A DNA stretch of 64,000 nt, taken from the NCBI GenBank assembly GCA_965602675.1, contig CBFCZO010000004.1, forward strand, positions 13,668 through 77,667. The letters are read 5' to 3'. Below, piece by piece: positions 34,519 through 42,409 of this stretch. The DNA comes from DATKUA01 sp965602675. Its GTDB lineage: Bacteria > Acidobacteriota > DATKUA01. Within the stretch, counting starts at the first letter, position 1; each line of letters opens with the position of its first letter. Under the pieces are notes generated by a model. That model was given only the letters and a program-made list of their open reading frames with translations, was not told the origin of the DNA and did no database searches. The translations under genes and the position numbers were made by a program.

Positions 34519-35568
34519 ATGAAATCACTTCAATTCGCAGTGCTGACCACCCTTATCTTCTGCTTGATTATTCCGGCCGCCGCTGCCGCCCAGACTGCCG
34601 TAAGGCAGGCGGGCAGGGTTCTCGACCAGGATGACAACCCGATCGAGGGCGCCAAAGTCGTCGCGACCAATATGCGAACCAATAGATCCCAGGAAACAAC
34701 CACCGACAAGAACGGACGATTCACCTTCCGGCGCCTGTTCGAGGGCCGCTACGTCTTTACCGTTACCAAGGAAGGCTACATCGGCCACAATGCTGAGATA
34801 CAGCTCATGCCCAGCAATACGATGCCGCTGATCATGCACCTGCTGCCTGATCCGGGCGCCGGCAAGCCGACAAACGAGGACTTCGCCAGGGCCGCCGAAA
34901 TGCTGCAGAACCGCCAATACGCCGAAGCCAGGGAAATATTCATCCAGTTCATCGATGCGTTCCCCGAACTGGCTGCCGCCTGGTTCAACCTCGGCATCTG
35001 CAGCTATGCATTGCAAGACTTCCCGGGAGCGGCAGAGGCGTTCGACGAGACTATCAAGCTGGAACCGCAAAATACAAATGCAATGATTTTCTCCGCGCAA
35101 GCGCATACACAGCTTCGCGAAGTTCCAACGGCAATCGAACTCTATGAGAAATATCTCCAATTAAAGGCCGACGACCTCGAGATCTGGCACACGGTCGGAC
35201 AGCTCTACAACTTCCAGGGCAACCGCGAGAAGGCCCTGGAGAATTTTAACAAAGCACTGGAGCTGAATCCCGACTACGCCGATTCGCACATCATGAAAGG
35301 TTTCACGCTCGTCGAATTGCAACGCCCCGACGAAGCGATTCCCCACCTGGAGAAATACCTCGAGCTGATGCCCGGCTCAGCAGAAGCCGGCAAGGCCAGG
35401 GAAGCACTTGCCAAGATCTATCGGGACAAGGGCGATAAGCTGATGTCAGAGGTCAAATACGAGCGGGCGATCGAGTGCCTCACCAAGTACCTCGAGCTCA
35501 AACCGGACGCGGAAGACGCCGAGGAAGTGAAGGCGATGATCGAGGCCGCGCAGGCCGAGCTTCAGTAG
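34519..35568 (+). CDS. Secreted carboxypeptidase-regulatory-like/TPR repeat protein
   Basis: 349 residues. Signal peptide 1-25 (hydrophobic core then AAAAAQ). A beta-sandwich of the carboxypeptidase regulatory-like type (about 30-110) follows: GRVLDQDDNPIEGAKVVATN, GRFTFRRLFEGRYVFTVTKEGY. Then come about six TPR units (about 115-345), for example AAWFNLGICSYALQDFPGAAEAFDE, IWHTVGQLYNFQGNREKALENFNKALELNPD and YERAIECLTKYLELKPD. Probably periplasmic, a protein-binding scaffold; the partner is not visible. AAGGAG eight bases upstream fixes the ATG. It is a single gene flanked by a promoter and a strong terminator. Confidence 0.9.
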   Translation: MKSLQFAVLTTLIFCLIIPAAAAAQTAVRQAGRVLDQDDNPIEGAKVVATNMRTNRSQETTTDKNGRFTFRRLFEGRYVFTVTKEGYIGHNAEIQLMPSNTMPLIMHLLPDPGAGKPTNEDFARAAEMLQNRQYAEAREIFIQFIDAFPELAAAWFNLGICSYALQDFPGAAEAFDETIKLEPQNTNAMIFSAQAHTQLREVPTAIELYEKYLQLKADDLEIWHTVGQLYNFQGNREKALENFNKALELNPDYADSHIMKGFTLVELQRPDEAIPHLEKYLELMPGSAEAGKAREALAKIYRDKGDKLMSEVKYERAIECLTKYLELKPDAEDAEEVKAMIEAAQAELQ

Positions 35569-35607
35569 AAACATTCTTGCAGCCGGCTGCCGTTAAAAGA
35601 CATTAAA

Positions 35608-35646
35608 GGGTCCCGATGCCGGGCATCGGGACCCTCAACTTTTTGT
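35608..35646. terminator. Strong intrinsic terminator after the TPR gene
   Basis: GGGTCCCGATGCC (35608-35620) and GGCATCGGGACCC (35622-35634) form a long perfect stem, followed by TCAACTTTTTG. The plus strand has the better T-run; the minus side is preceded by AAAGACATTAAA (TTTAATGTCTTT on that strand), so it may also stop the convergent aminotransferase transcript. Confidence 0.85.
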
Positions 35647-35697
35647 GGTTCGATTTAACCGGAATTCAGAAATACGGCCGGCGCGTCAAACGGCCGG

Positions 35698-36891
35698 TCA
35701 GTAATGTTTCTCCATGTACTGCTCGATCTTGTCGTAGGCGCTGTTAAGAGTATCGAGGTCCGGCAGGAAGACCACGCGGCAGTGGCGCGTGCCCTCCTTC
35801 TCCCCGAATCCGGACCCATGCACTACAAGAACGCCGGTCTCGAACAGCAGCCCTTTCACCCACTCCTCGTCGGTGTCATCGATCTCCAGGCGCGGGAATG
35901 CGTAGAAAGCCCCGAGCGGCTTCACGCAGGAGATGTGCTTGATTTCGTTGAGCCGCTTGAAAGTCAGATCGCGCCGCTGCCGTAACTTCTCGACCGCTCC
36001 CGCCAGGTGGCTGTTGTCGCCCAACAGCGCGGGCTTGATGGCGTACTGTTCGGGGTGATTCGCGCACAGACGAGCCCTGACAATCTTGTTGACGTTCTCG
36101 GCATAATTGTCGATCAACTCCGGGGCGCCGCTGAAAATTGCCCAACCAATCCGCCAGCCCGGCGCCATGTAATTCTTGCTGAGGCCGTTGAACGTCACCA
36201 CCGGAAGCTCGGTGTCCAGGGAGGCCAGAGAGTGATGCGGCAGATCGTCGAGGATCAGCTTGCTGTAAATCTCATCCATGAAGACGAGCAGGTTGTGATC
36301 GCGGGCCACCTCGGCCAACTGCAACAGCTTCTCGCGCGTGCAGACCGATCCGGTGGGATTGTTGGGATTGATGATCACAAGCGCCCGGGTGCGGTTGTTG
36401 ATCCTCGACACTATATCGTCGATGTTCGGCTGCCAGCCGTCATCCTCGTCGAGATAGTAGTAGTTTTCGGTAGCTTGAAGCTTCGACAGGATCGCGGAGT
36501 AGAGCGGATACCCCGGCGCCGGGATCAGAACATTCTCGCCGGGCTCCAGTAGAGCCGTCAGGCATAAATCTATGGCCTCGCTGCCGCCGGTCGACACAAA
36601 GACATTCCTGATCGTCTTGATGCCGTAGAGCTCCTCGGCTTCACTCCTGATGGCATCCACCGCTTCGGGGATTCCCGACGCAGGTGAGTAGCCGCTGAGC
36701 CCGCGGTGCAGCGCGTCCAAAGTGGCTTCCTTTAACAGCTCGGGAACGTCGAAGTCGAACTGGCAGGGATCGCCGATATTGAGCGATAGAATCTGCTTTC
36801 CGCTTTTCCTGACCTGATCTGAAAGAAGAACTATATCGCGGATGGCGTAGCGCACGCCGTCCACCCGGGATGATGGTTTAATCGGTTTCAT
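35698..36891 (-). CDS. AlaA-like class I/II aminotransferase
   Basis: PLP-dependent aminotransferase, fold type I, about 397 residues. Signatures: LSLNIGDPCQFDFDVPE and GLSGYSPASGIPEAVDAIR near the N-terminus, NPNNPTGSV, FMDEIYSKL, and the PLP-lysine segment FNGLSKNYMAPGWRIGW. The opening MKPIKPSSRVDGVRYAIRDIV resembles glutamate-pyruvate transaminase AlaA and its archaeal relatives, so alanine synthesis is the best guess; aspartate or aromatic specificity cannot be excluded. The ATG at 36891 has AGGAGAG just upstream; an in-frame ATG eight codons earlier has none. Confidence 0.9.
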   Translation of the reverse strand: MKPIKPSSRVDGVRYAIRDIVLLSDQVRKSGKQILSLNIGDPCQFDFDVPELLKEATLDALHRGLSGYSPASGIPEAVDAIRSEAEELYGIKTIRNVFVSTGGSEAIDLCLTALLEPGENVLIPAPGYPLYSAILSKLQATENYYYLDEDDGWQPNIDDIVSRINNRTRALVIINPNNPTGSVCTREKLLQLAEVARDHNLLVFMDEIYSKLILDDLPHHSLASLDTELPVVTFNGLSKNYMAPGWRIGWAIFSGAPELIDNYAENVNKIVRARLCANHPEQYAIKPALLGDNSHLAGAVEKLRQRRDLTFKRLNEIKHISCVKPLGAFYAFPRLEIDDTDEEWVKGLLFETGVLVVHGSGFGEKEGTRHCRVVFLPDLDTLNSAYDKIEQYMEKHY

Positions 36892-36919
36892 AACTTCTCT
36901 CCTCATGCTGGGCAACTAG

Positions 36920-36948
36920 AGTATAAATCGTTCCAGAATTCGCGACAA
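36920..36948 (-). promoter_or_regulatory. Candidate promoter for the aminotransferase
   Basis: On the minus strand TTGTCG (36948-36943), a 17-bp spacer and TATACT (36925-36920), about 29 bp before the ATG. Confidence 0.45.
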
Positions 36949-37055
36949 GTAACAGAAAGAATCTACGTCCTTTCCCACCGACCCGGCGCCACCTGTCCAT
37001 TGTGGAATCAACGGAAATATGTATATAGTTGCGGCGGAGGCATTTCCGAACCTAT

Positions 37056-37805
37056 ATGTCGGCAGAAAGCCCGCGACCGATTCCGCGCCCGCTGGTGATC
37101 GCCCATCGCGGGCAGGCATCCTCACACCCCGAAAACACCTTGGCCGCTTTCGAGGCGGCGCTGGCCACGGGCGCCGACGGCATCGAGTGCGATTCGCGGC
37201 TCAGCGCCGACGGCGTGCCGGTAGTGATCCACGACTCCAGCCTCCAACGCACAGCCGGCGTCCGGGGCAAGGTCGGATCCCGCACGCTGAATCAGTTGCG
37301 CCTGCTCGACGCGGGCGGGGGGGAGTCGATACCCACGCTCGCGGAAACCGCTGATCTTTGCCGCGGCAAGGCGCTGCTTTGCCTTGAATACAAGGAAGTC
37401 CAGGCGGTGGCGCCGTCGATCGCGGCGCTCAAGAGCCACCACGCCGGAGGCCTGATGTTCTGCAGCTTCCTCCCCAAAGCGCTGCGAGCATGCAAGGAGT
37501 TGTGGCCGGAAGTGCCTACATTGCTGATAACCGGTTCGCGCAATCCCAATCCCATCGTCCGCTGGCGCGAATCCTTTCCGCTGGCAGCTATAAGGCGCGT
37601 CGATGCCGACGGCCTCTCTTGCCACCACTCGGTGCTCACGCCCAAGCGTGCCGGGCAGGTGCGCTCGGCCGGGTTGGGGCTGGTGGCCTGGTGCACTGTC
37701 GAGGAGGAAAACGAACCGCCCACCTGGTTCGAAAAAGCAATCGAGACGCACCCCGACGCTCTGGTCACGACCTGGCCTGTGAAATTGATGGAGCTGCTGA
37801 ACTGA
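37056..37805 (+). CDS. Glycerophosphodiester phosphodiesterase
   Basis: GDPD-family TIM-barrel enzyme that cleaves glycerophosphodiesters to glycerol-3-phosphate and an alcohol. 249 residues. Catalytic pieces: VIAHRGQASSHPENTLAAF (HR and EN), GADGIECDSRLSADGVPVVIHD (E-x-D and the second His), and CLEYKE for the metal-binding Glu/Lys. There is no signal peptide, so it is probably cytoplasmic. The ATG at 37056 was preferred over a TTG at 37029. It converges with the interrupted ABC permease gene. Confidence 0.88.
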   Translation: MSAESPRPIPRPLVIAHRGQASSHPENTLAAFEAALATGADGIECDSRLSADGVPVVIHDSSLQRTAGVRGKVGSRTLNQLRLLDAGGGESIPTLAETADLCRGKALLCLEYKEVQAVAPSIAALKSHHAGGLMFCSFLPKALRACKELWPEVPTLLITGSRNPNPIVRWRESFPLAAIRRVDADGLSCHHSVLTPKRAGQVRSAGLGLVAWCTVEEENEPPTWFEKAIETHPDALVTTWPVKLMELLN

Positions 37806-37824
37806 TTTTCCCGCGATGTCTTGC

Positions 37825-39225
37825 TCAGCGGGGATCGTAGCGCATCAACGCCGCAAACGAGATCAGCCCGGCGGCAAGGTTGTAGAGCACAAGCCAGATC
37901 AGCTGCCACCAGGGCGTTTCCTGCCGATTCGCCGCTCCAGACGCCGACCATACCGCCGTCCCACGGGGTACTGAATCCAGGGGCACTTCCTTCGTCGAAA
38001 AAGTGTTTCGCTCTATTGACCTGTTGCCGTAAACCAGATGAGCGCTCTCGCTGTCCCGCCCGTCGCGCTCGACCACGAAGTCATGCAGTATGCGCCGGTA
38101 GCGCTCAGCGCTTTCGCGCAGCAGGCTGAATCCGTGGATGCCGGTGCCGCACAACGTCTGCAGGCTGTCCGAAAGCAGGCCGTAAGGAGAAATCCAGGAG
38201 ACGCCCTGAGCCAGCAACACCTGTTGCACCCGCGCTCCTGAAGCGCCGTCGCGCACTCGCTGTTGCCCCTAGCAAATTCGCTGACTTGCTTCCGCCCTCA
38301 TCGGCATTTGCGGCTAGAATGGATCGCCGCTGAAGCGTCCGATGTACGGAGGGTAGCTGTCCCAGATCTCGTCGCCCAACCTCTCCTGTTCCCCCGAAAC
38401 CCACTGCTGCTGGGGAATGTCCACCATCTGCTCCGACACCAATCTGCTTACGCCCGGAGTGGCGACGACCGCCAGCACCCAGAAAACCAGCAGAATAACC
38501 AGCGCGACGGCCGGACGCGAAGTCATCGCGCTGGCCGCCATCCCCACAAGGATGAACAATGAGATGTAAAAAATCGAGATGAAAAAGGACCAGGCGAGCG
38601 GCAGCAGAACCTCGCCGGACAAGGGCGGACCGTCGAGTAGTTCCAACGCCACAAGGTTGACTACTAATCCAAGCACAAGCGCCGCCAAAGCCACGGCCAG
38701 CAGGCCTAGATAGTTACCGGCGAAGAGGCTCAGCCTCGAAACCGGATTGGCGAGCACCTGGCGCAGCGTCCCGTCGCGCTTCTCGCCGGATACCGAGCCG
38801 AAACTGATAACAATGGCAAGAAGCGCCATAAGGCCGCCGACGATGAAATTCCAATCGACCGAATTCAGCAATGGCAGCTTGTAATTGCCCCGCCCCTCGT
38901 GCCCCAACTCCAGGCGCGCGAAGGCGTTCATCACCACGGTATTCGGCAGCATCCTGCTTCCGCCCTCTGCCACGAAAGCAAGCGGAGAGGGAGGCTTCTG
39001 GAAATGCTGGTGGAACGATGAGAGCTGCTGGAGATTCGAACTGTTGTTCTCCAGGCCCCTGGTATTCTGAGCCACCGACTCCAGATAGCCTTCCCGCTCG
39101 ACGCGGTAGCGCTCCGCGCCCACTATCCCGTTAAAAAGGAATGACAAAACCACCAGCGCCGCGAGGAAGAGGAATTTCGCGTCCTTCAACCCATCCAACA
39201 TCTTCAGGCGTGCAATTGACAGCAT
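37825..39225 (-). pseudogene. ABC-2-type transporter permease interrupted by two in-frame TAG codons
   Basis: The first part (39225 to 38314) encodes an N-terminal membrane helix (LFLAALVVLSFLFNGIVG), a periplasmic loop and about five helices, with the family motif SFGSVSGEKRDGTLRQVLANPVSR. It ends at TAG (38316-38314). A second TAG follows in the same frame at 38274-38272. After it the frame continues to 37825 with RVQQVLLAQGVSWISPYGLLSD, a periplasmic segment and a last helix (WLVLYNLAAGLISFAALM). The uninterrupted product would be about 465 residues, matching its 513-residue neighbour. Between the two stops the frame one base over is open (AANADEGGSKSANLLGATA), so two compensating indels would also restore it. 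Real decay or sequence error. Confidence 0.75.
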
Positions 39226-39235
39226 CGTTCCAACC

Positions 39236-40777
39236 TCAACGTACGTCGTATCGGATAAAGGCGACAAAGCCCACGGCAAACACAACAAGAGCTCCGAACG
39301 CCAGGGCGCCTACCGGAACAAGAGCCCCATTGAAATCCGAGCCGCCCTCGATCCCGCCGTACGGCGTTGTTTCCTCCGCGGGCAACGGACCCCAGGTGTG
39401 TGGCCCGACCTGCTCCCGGTAAAGCATCGGATTCTGCATCGCCATCTGCCGGTACTGCCGCACACGCTGCTGATACATCTCGTCGCCGATAGTCGCCTCA
39501 TCTCTGCGGGTGAAGAACTGCAGCGCGTTCCTGCCGAAATAACCCCGGCTCCTGAACCCCTCGATAAGCTGCTCGCGGTAGCGGCGCGCCGAGCGCATGA
39601 ATTTCTCATAGGCGGAGATGTCGGTTCCCGAAAGCAGGGTAAACGCGTCGCGCAGATGGTGGGCGGGCGCTATCAACGAGAGGGTGCCCGCGAGCGAAAC
39701 CTGGCGGTCGCGCTGCGACTCATGGCTCCTAAAAACCGCCCAAGTTCGGTCGGCGTTGGAAAACATCAGCGGTTCGATGAAGCGCACGTAATCGGCGGTC
39801 TGGCGGTAGTTCTCGAGGCCGCCGTCGAACATCCAGTAGCCGCCCTCACTGCCGTAGCCGCCCGTCCAGCCCGACGTGGCCCTGGGATGGGACTCATAGA
39901 AGTCCCTCAACTTCGCCCTGTACTCCTCGCGGATCTCGTCTTCCAGCCTCGTGATCTCCGTCGGTGACGGCGGCGGCACGAACAAGCCCGATGCCTCCTG
40001 CGCGGCGCCCGGGATAACTAGAACACCCAGAGCCCAGATCAGCAGCGCCAGCACCAGCGCGGTCGACGAGCGCCTCACCAGCACCGAGCTCAGCAGCCCA
40101 AGCGCAATGAACACGGCGGCGTAGAGCAAACCGGCCACAATCATCAGCGCGAGCGCAGCCCACTGAACCGAGGTGAACTGAACGCCGAAAACGAAAGACA
40201 GCACCAGCAGGCTGCATGCGGACGAAACCAGGAAGGGAATGGCAATGCATATCAGCCCCGCAGTGAACTTGGCCGCATATATCGTCCCGCGCCGGACGAT
40301 GCCGATGCTCAGCAGTTTCAGCGTCCCCACTTCGCGCTCGCCGCTGACGGCGTCGTATGTGAACAACAGACTGAAGAGGCTGATCACAACCGTGAAGATG
40401 CTCAGTAGATCGAAGGGAGGCAGTGCCGCCATCAGAATGTTATCGGTAAAGCTTCCGGTCGCCTCGCTTGGAACCCTCCAGCGCAAAATCCTGACGCTGT
40501 TACCCAGCCGCCTGTTCTCGCCCTCCGCAAATATACTCAGAAGCGTGGGGGGGCGGTGCACCGTCGGGCTCACCTGCGTCGGGACGTAAACCTCCTCCGC
40601 CTCGTGCCGCGAGCTCATCTCCGCCGCGCTGAGATAGGAGTCGTTCCGCCGCTTGTAGTCGTCAGCCAGCACCCAGACGCTCACAACCACCAGGGCAAAT
40701 ATCGTCACCAGGGCGGCCGCGAAGCGGAACGTCAGCAGATGCTGGCGCACTTCCTTGGAAACCAGGTCAAGAAACAT
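39236..40777 (-). CDS. ABC-2-type transporter permease with large extracytoplasmic domains
   Basis: 513 residues. Plan: one N-terminal helix (FAAALVTIFALVVVSVWVLA), a periplasmic loop, a group of about five helices containing the coupling motif FTYDAVSGEREVGTLKLLSIG, a second extracytoplasmic region of about 220 residues (Tyr/Arg-rich), and a last helix (ALAFGALVVFAVGFVAFI). This is the DUF3526-like ABC-2 arrangement. The neighbouring interrupted gene is its partner or paralogue, 10 bp downstream. No ATP-binding subunit is encoded next to the pair, although the family needs one. GGGGGAGGAGA precedes the ATG. Confidence 0.85.
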   Translation of the reverse strand: MFLDLVSKEVRQHLLTFRFAAALVTIFALVVVSVWVLADDYKRRNDSYLSAAEMSSRHEAEEVYVPTQVSPTVHRPPTLLSIFAEGENRRLGNSVRILRWRVPSEATGSFTDNILMAALPPFDLLSIFTVVISLFSLLFTYDAVSGEREVGTLKLLSIGIVRRGTIYAAKFTAGLICIAIPFLVSSACSLLVLSFVFGVQFTSVQWAALALMIVAGLLYAAVFIALGLLSSVLVRRSSTALVLALLIWALGVLVIPGAAQEASGLFVPPPSPTEITRLEDEIREEYRAKLRDFYESHPRATSGWTGGYGSEGGYWMFDGGLENYRQTADYVRFIEPLMFSNADRTWAVFRSHESQRDRQVSLAGTLSLIAPAHHLRDAFTLLSGTDISAYEKFMRSARRYREQLIEGFRSRGYFGRNALQFFTRRDEATIGDEMYQQRVRQYRQMAMQNPMLYREQVGPHTWGPLPAEETTPYGGIEGGSDFNGALVPVGALAFGALVVFAVGFVAFIRYDVR

Positions 40778-40971
40778 TCTCCTCCCCCTTTATCCGTTTT
40801 GACTCAACAGACCGGTCAAGAGTTGCCCCAAACTGTTATTTTTTTTACTCAAATGTCGAATTCAGAGGGAAACTGTTTGAATGCCTGTGCTGTGCTGATT
40901 ATAAACAATGCGACTTTGCAGATGCCGCGCCGGCAGCGGCCGGGCTCCCAAGCGCACTCAAAAAGAAACAC

Positions 40972-41775
40972 TCAGCCGATTCTGATTCCTGCGTAGCCGA
41001 CCACGCGCGAGCGGTCGCCGAAGATGTCGCCGGAAGTGGCATACTTGATCAGATCCGCCTTTGTCGCGCCCAGCTCGAGCGCGGCCACAAGCGCGACGGT
41101 GACCGGCGCCACCCCGCACATCGAGATCTGCTCGCCGAGTACGGTCTGCAACAGGCCCTGCGGATCGAGCTCGAGGATTTTATTTATCGCCTTGCGATCT
41201 ATCTCGCGAGCCAGCTCGTCCTCATGGAAGTGGCTCATGTCGGTGCTGGCGACAATCAGTACTCCCTCCCCCGCTTCCCTGATCGCTCCAGCCATCGCCT
41301 TGCCGATTTCCTCCAGATCGTTATATCGGTGGGTCCGCAGGCAGATCGGTACGAACTTGGGGTCCTTGGATGACCATCTGATGAACGGCAGTTGAACTTC
41401 CAGAGAGTGCTCGCGCATGTGGGCGAGATGGTCTTCTTCCAGCAGCTTCGAGCGAGAGGTGATGGCGGCTGCCAGCTCAGCGTCGATAGGCACGTCGGCG
41501 CCGGGTATCGACCACGCCCCTTCGCTCATGATCGCAGCAGCCGCGCCGAGGCCGGTGTGGTTTGGGCTGAGCACGATAAAGCGCTCGGGCACGACTACGC
41601 TCGAAAAGACGGCGCCGGCCACGTGACCGGAATACACGTACCCGGCATGCGGGCTGACGACGGCAAGGGCTTCCCGACGCTCGCTGTCGGTGAGCATATA
41701 CGAGCCGACTTCGCGGGCGAGTTCCTCGCTGCTCGCCGGGTAAAACTGCCCGGCGACGGCAGGTGGCCTGATCAC
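40972..41775 (-). CDS. AmmeMemoRadiSam system protein B (Memo family)
   Basis: 267 residues. Memo-like fold related to class III extradiol dioxygenases. Signatures: RPPAVAGQFYPASSEELAREV at the start, VVSPHAGYVYSGHVAGAVF, FIVLSPNHTGLGA, EHSLEVQLPF, STDMSHFHEDELA and the C-terminal SGDIFGDRSRVVGYAGI, including the metal-ligand-like His residues. The other AmmeMemoRadiSam members (AMMECR1-like and radical SAM) are not adjacent. The GTG at 41775 is chosen for AGGAGGGG five bases upstream; the frame is open further upstream without a start that fits. Confidence 0.9.
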   Translation of the reverse strand: MIRPPAVAGQFYPASSEELAREVGSYMLTDSERREALAVVSPHAGYVYSGHVAGAVFSSVVVPERFIVLSPNHTGLGAAAAIMSEGAWSIPGADVPIDAELAAAITSRSKLLEEDHLAHMREHSLEVQLPFIRWSSKDPKFVPICLRTHRYNDLEEIGKAMAGAIREAGEGVLIVASTDMSHFHEDELAREIDRKAINKILELDPQGLLQTVLGEQISMCGVAPVTVALVAALELGATKADLIKYATSGDIFGDRSRVVGYAGIRIG

Positions 41776-41791
41776 CAGTCCCCTCCTCTCT

Positions 41792-42409
41792 TCAGATCGT
41801 AATGATGATCCGCGCCTCGGCACGCGCACTCTGGAGCCAGACATCCAGCCGGTTGTTGACGTCGCGCTCGATCAAAAGCTGTTCGAGTTGCCCCTTGACC
41901 TCCTCGAACGGAGGCAGCGGTTCCTCGGGATACTGCGCCCGGAACTGCGCGGACCAGTCCCCCTCATAAAACTCGCGGATTTCGTCTTCTGCTACCTCAT
42001 TATAACGCCTGAACCGATAATCGACGAATTTCAGCACCAGCAGCCGCTTGCGCAGCGATTCACGCAAGCCGGCCAGGGTCATACCCCGGGAGCCTAATTC
42101 CCTCTCCATCTCGCTTAACGACCCGAAGCGCTCGGCAAGAGTGCCCAGAGCGGTATCCACCTCACTCTCGCTCACCGTGAAGATCTTCAGCCTTTGAATC
42201 TCGGCGAGTATCAGAGCCTGGTTGATCAGAGCCTCGAGATTGGTCCTCATCAATTGGGGAAGATCCTCTTCGGCCGCTGCTTGCTCGGGCAGGGTCTGGC
42301 GCAGCTCGCTCAGCATGATCGGCTCGTCATTGACGATGGCGACAACGCGGTCGGCCACCTGCTGCTGAGGCAGTAACACAAAAATCAGTAATATCAGACT
42401 AAAACGCAT
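41792..42409 (-). CDS. SurA-type N-terminal chaperone domain protein without a PPIase domain
   Basis: 205 residues. A hydrophobic N-terminal segment (MRFSLILLIFVLL) acts as a signal sequence. A SurA_N-like fold follows: VADRVVAIVNDEPIMLSELRQTL, EALINQALILAEIQRLKIFTVSESEVDTAL, a long helix pair, and a C-terminal segment EVKGQLEQLLIERDVNNRLDVWLQSARAEARI that corresponds to the last helix and strand of the SurA core. The parvulin domain normally inserted between them is absent. The start overlaps the end of the Omp85 gene by 11 bases. Role inferred: periplasmic chaperone for outer-membrane proteins. Confidence 0.82.
   Translation of the reverse strand: MRFSLILLIFVLLPQQQVADRVVAIVNDEPIMLSELRQTLPEQAAAEEDLPQLMRTNLEALINQALILAEIQRLKIFTVSESEVDTALGTLAERFGSLSEMERELGSRGMTLAGLRESLRKRLLVLKFVDYRFRRYNEVAEDEIREFYEGDWSAQFRAQYPEEPLPPFEEVKGQLEQLLIERDVNNRLDVWLQSARAEARIIITI

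Noticed and set aside
38272..38316. TAG recoding (pyrrolysine or amber suppression) in the permease gene
   Set aside because: Only one gene shows it, several genes end normally at TAG (for example pta), and two compensating indels or decay explain it more simply.
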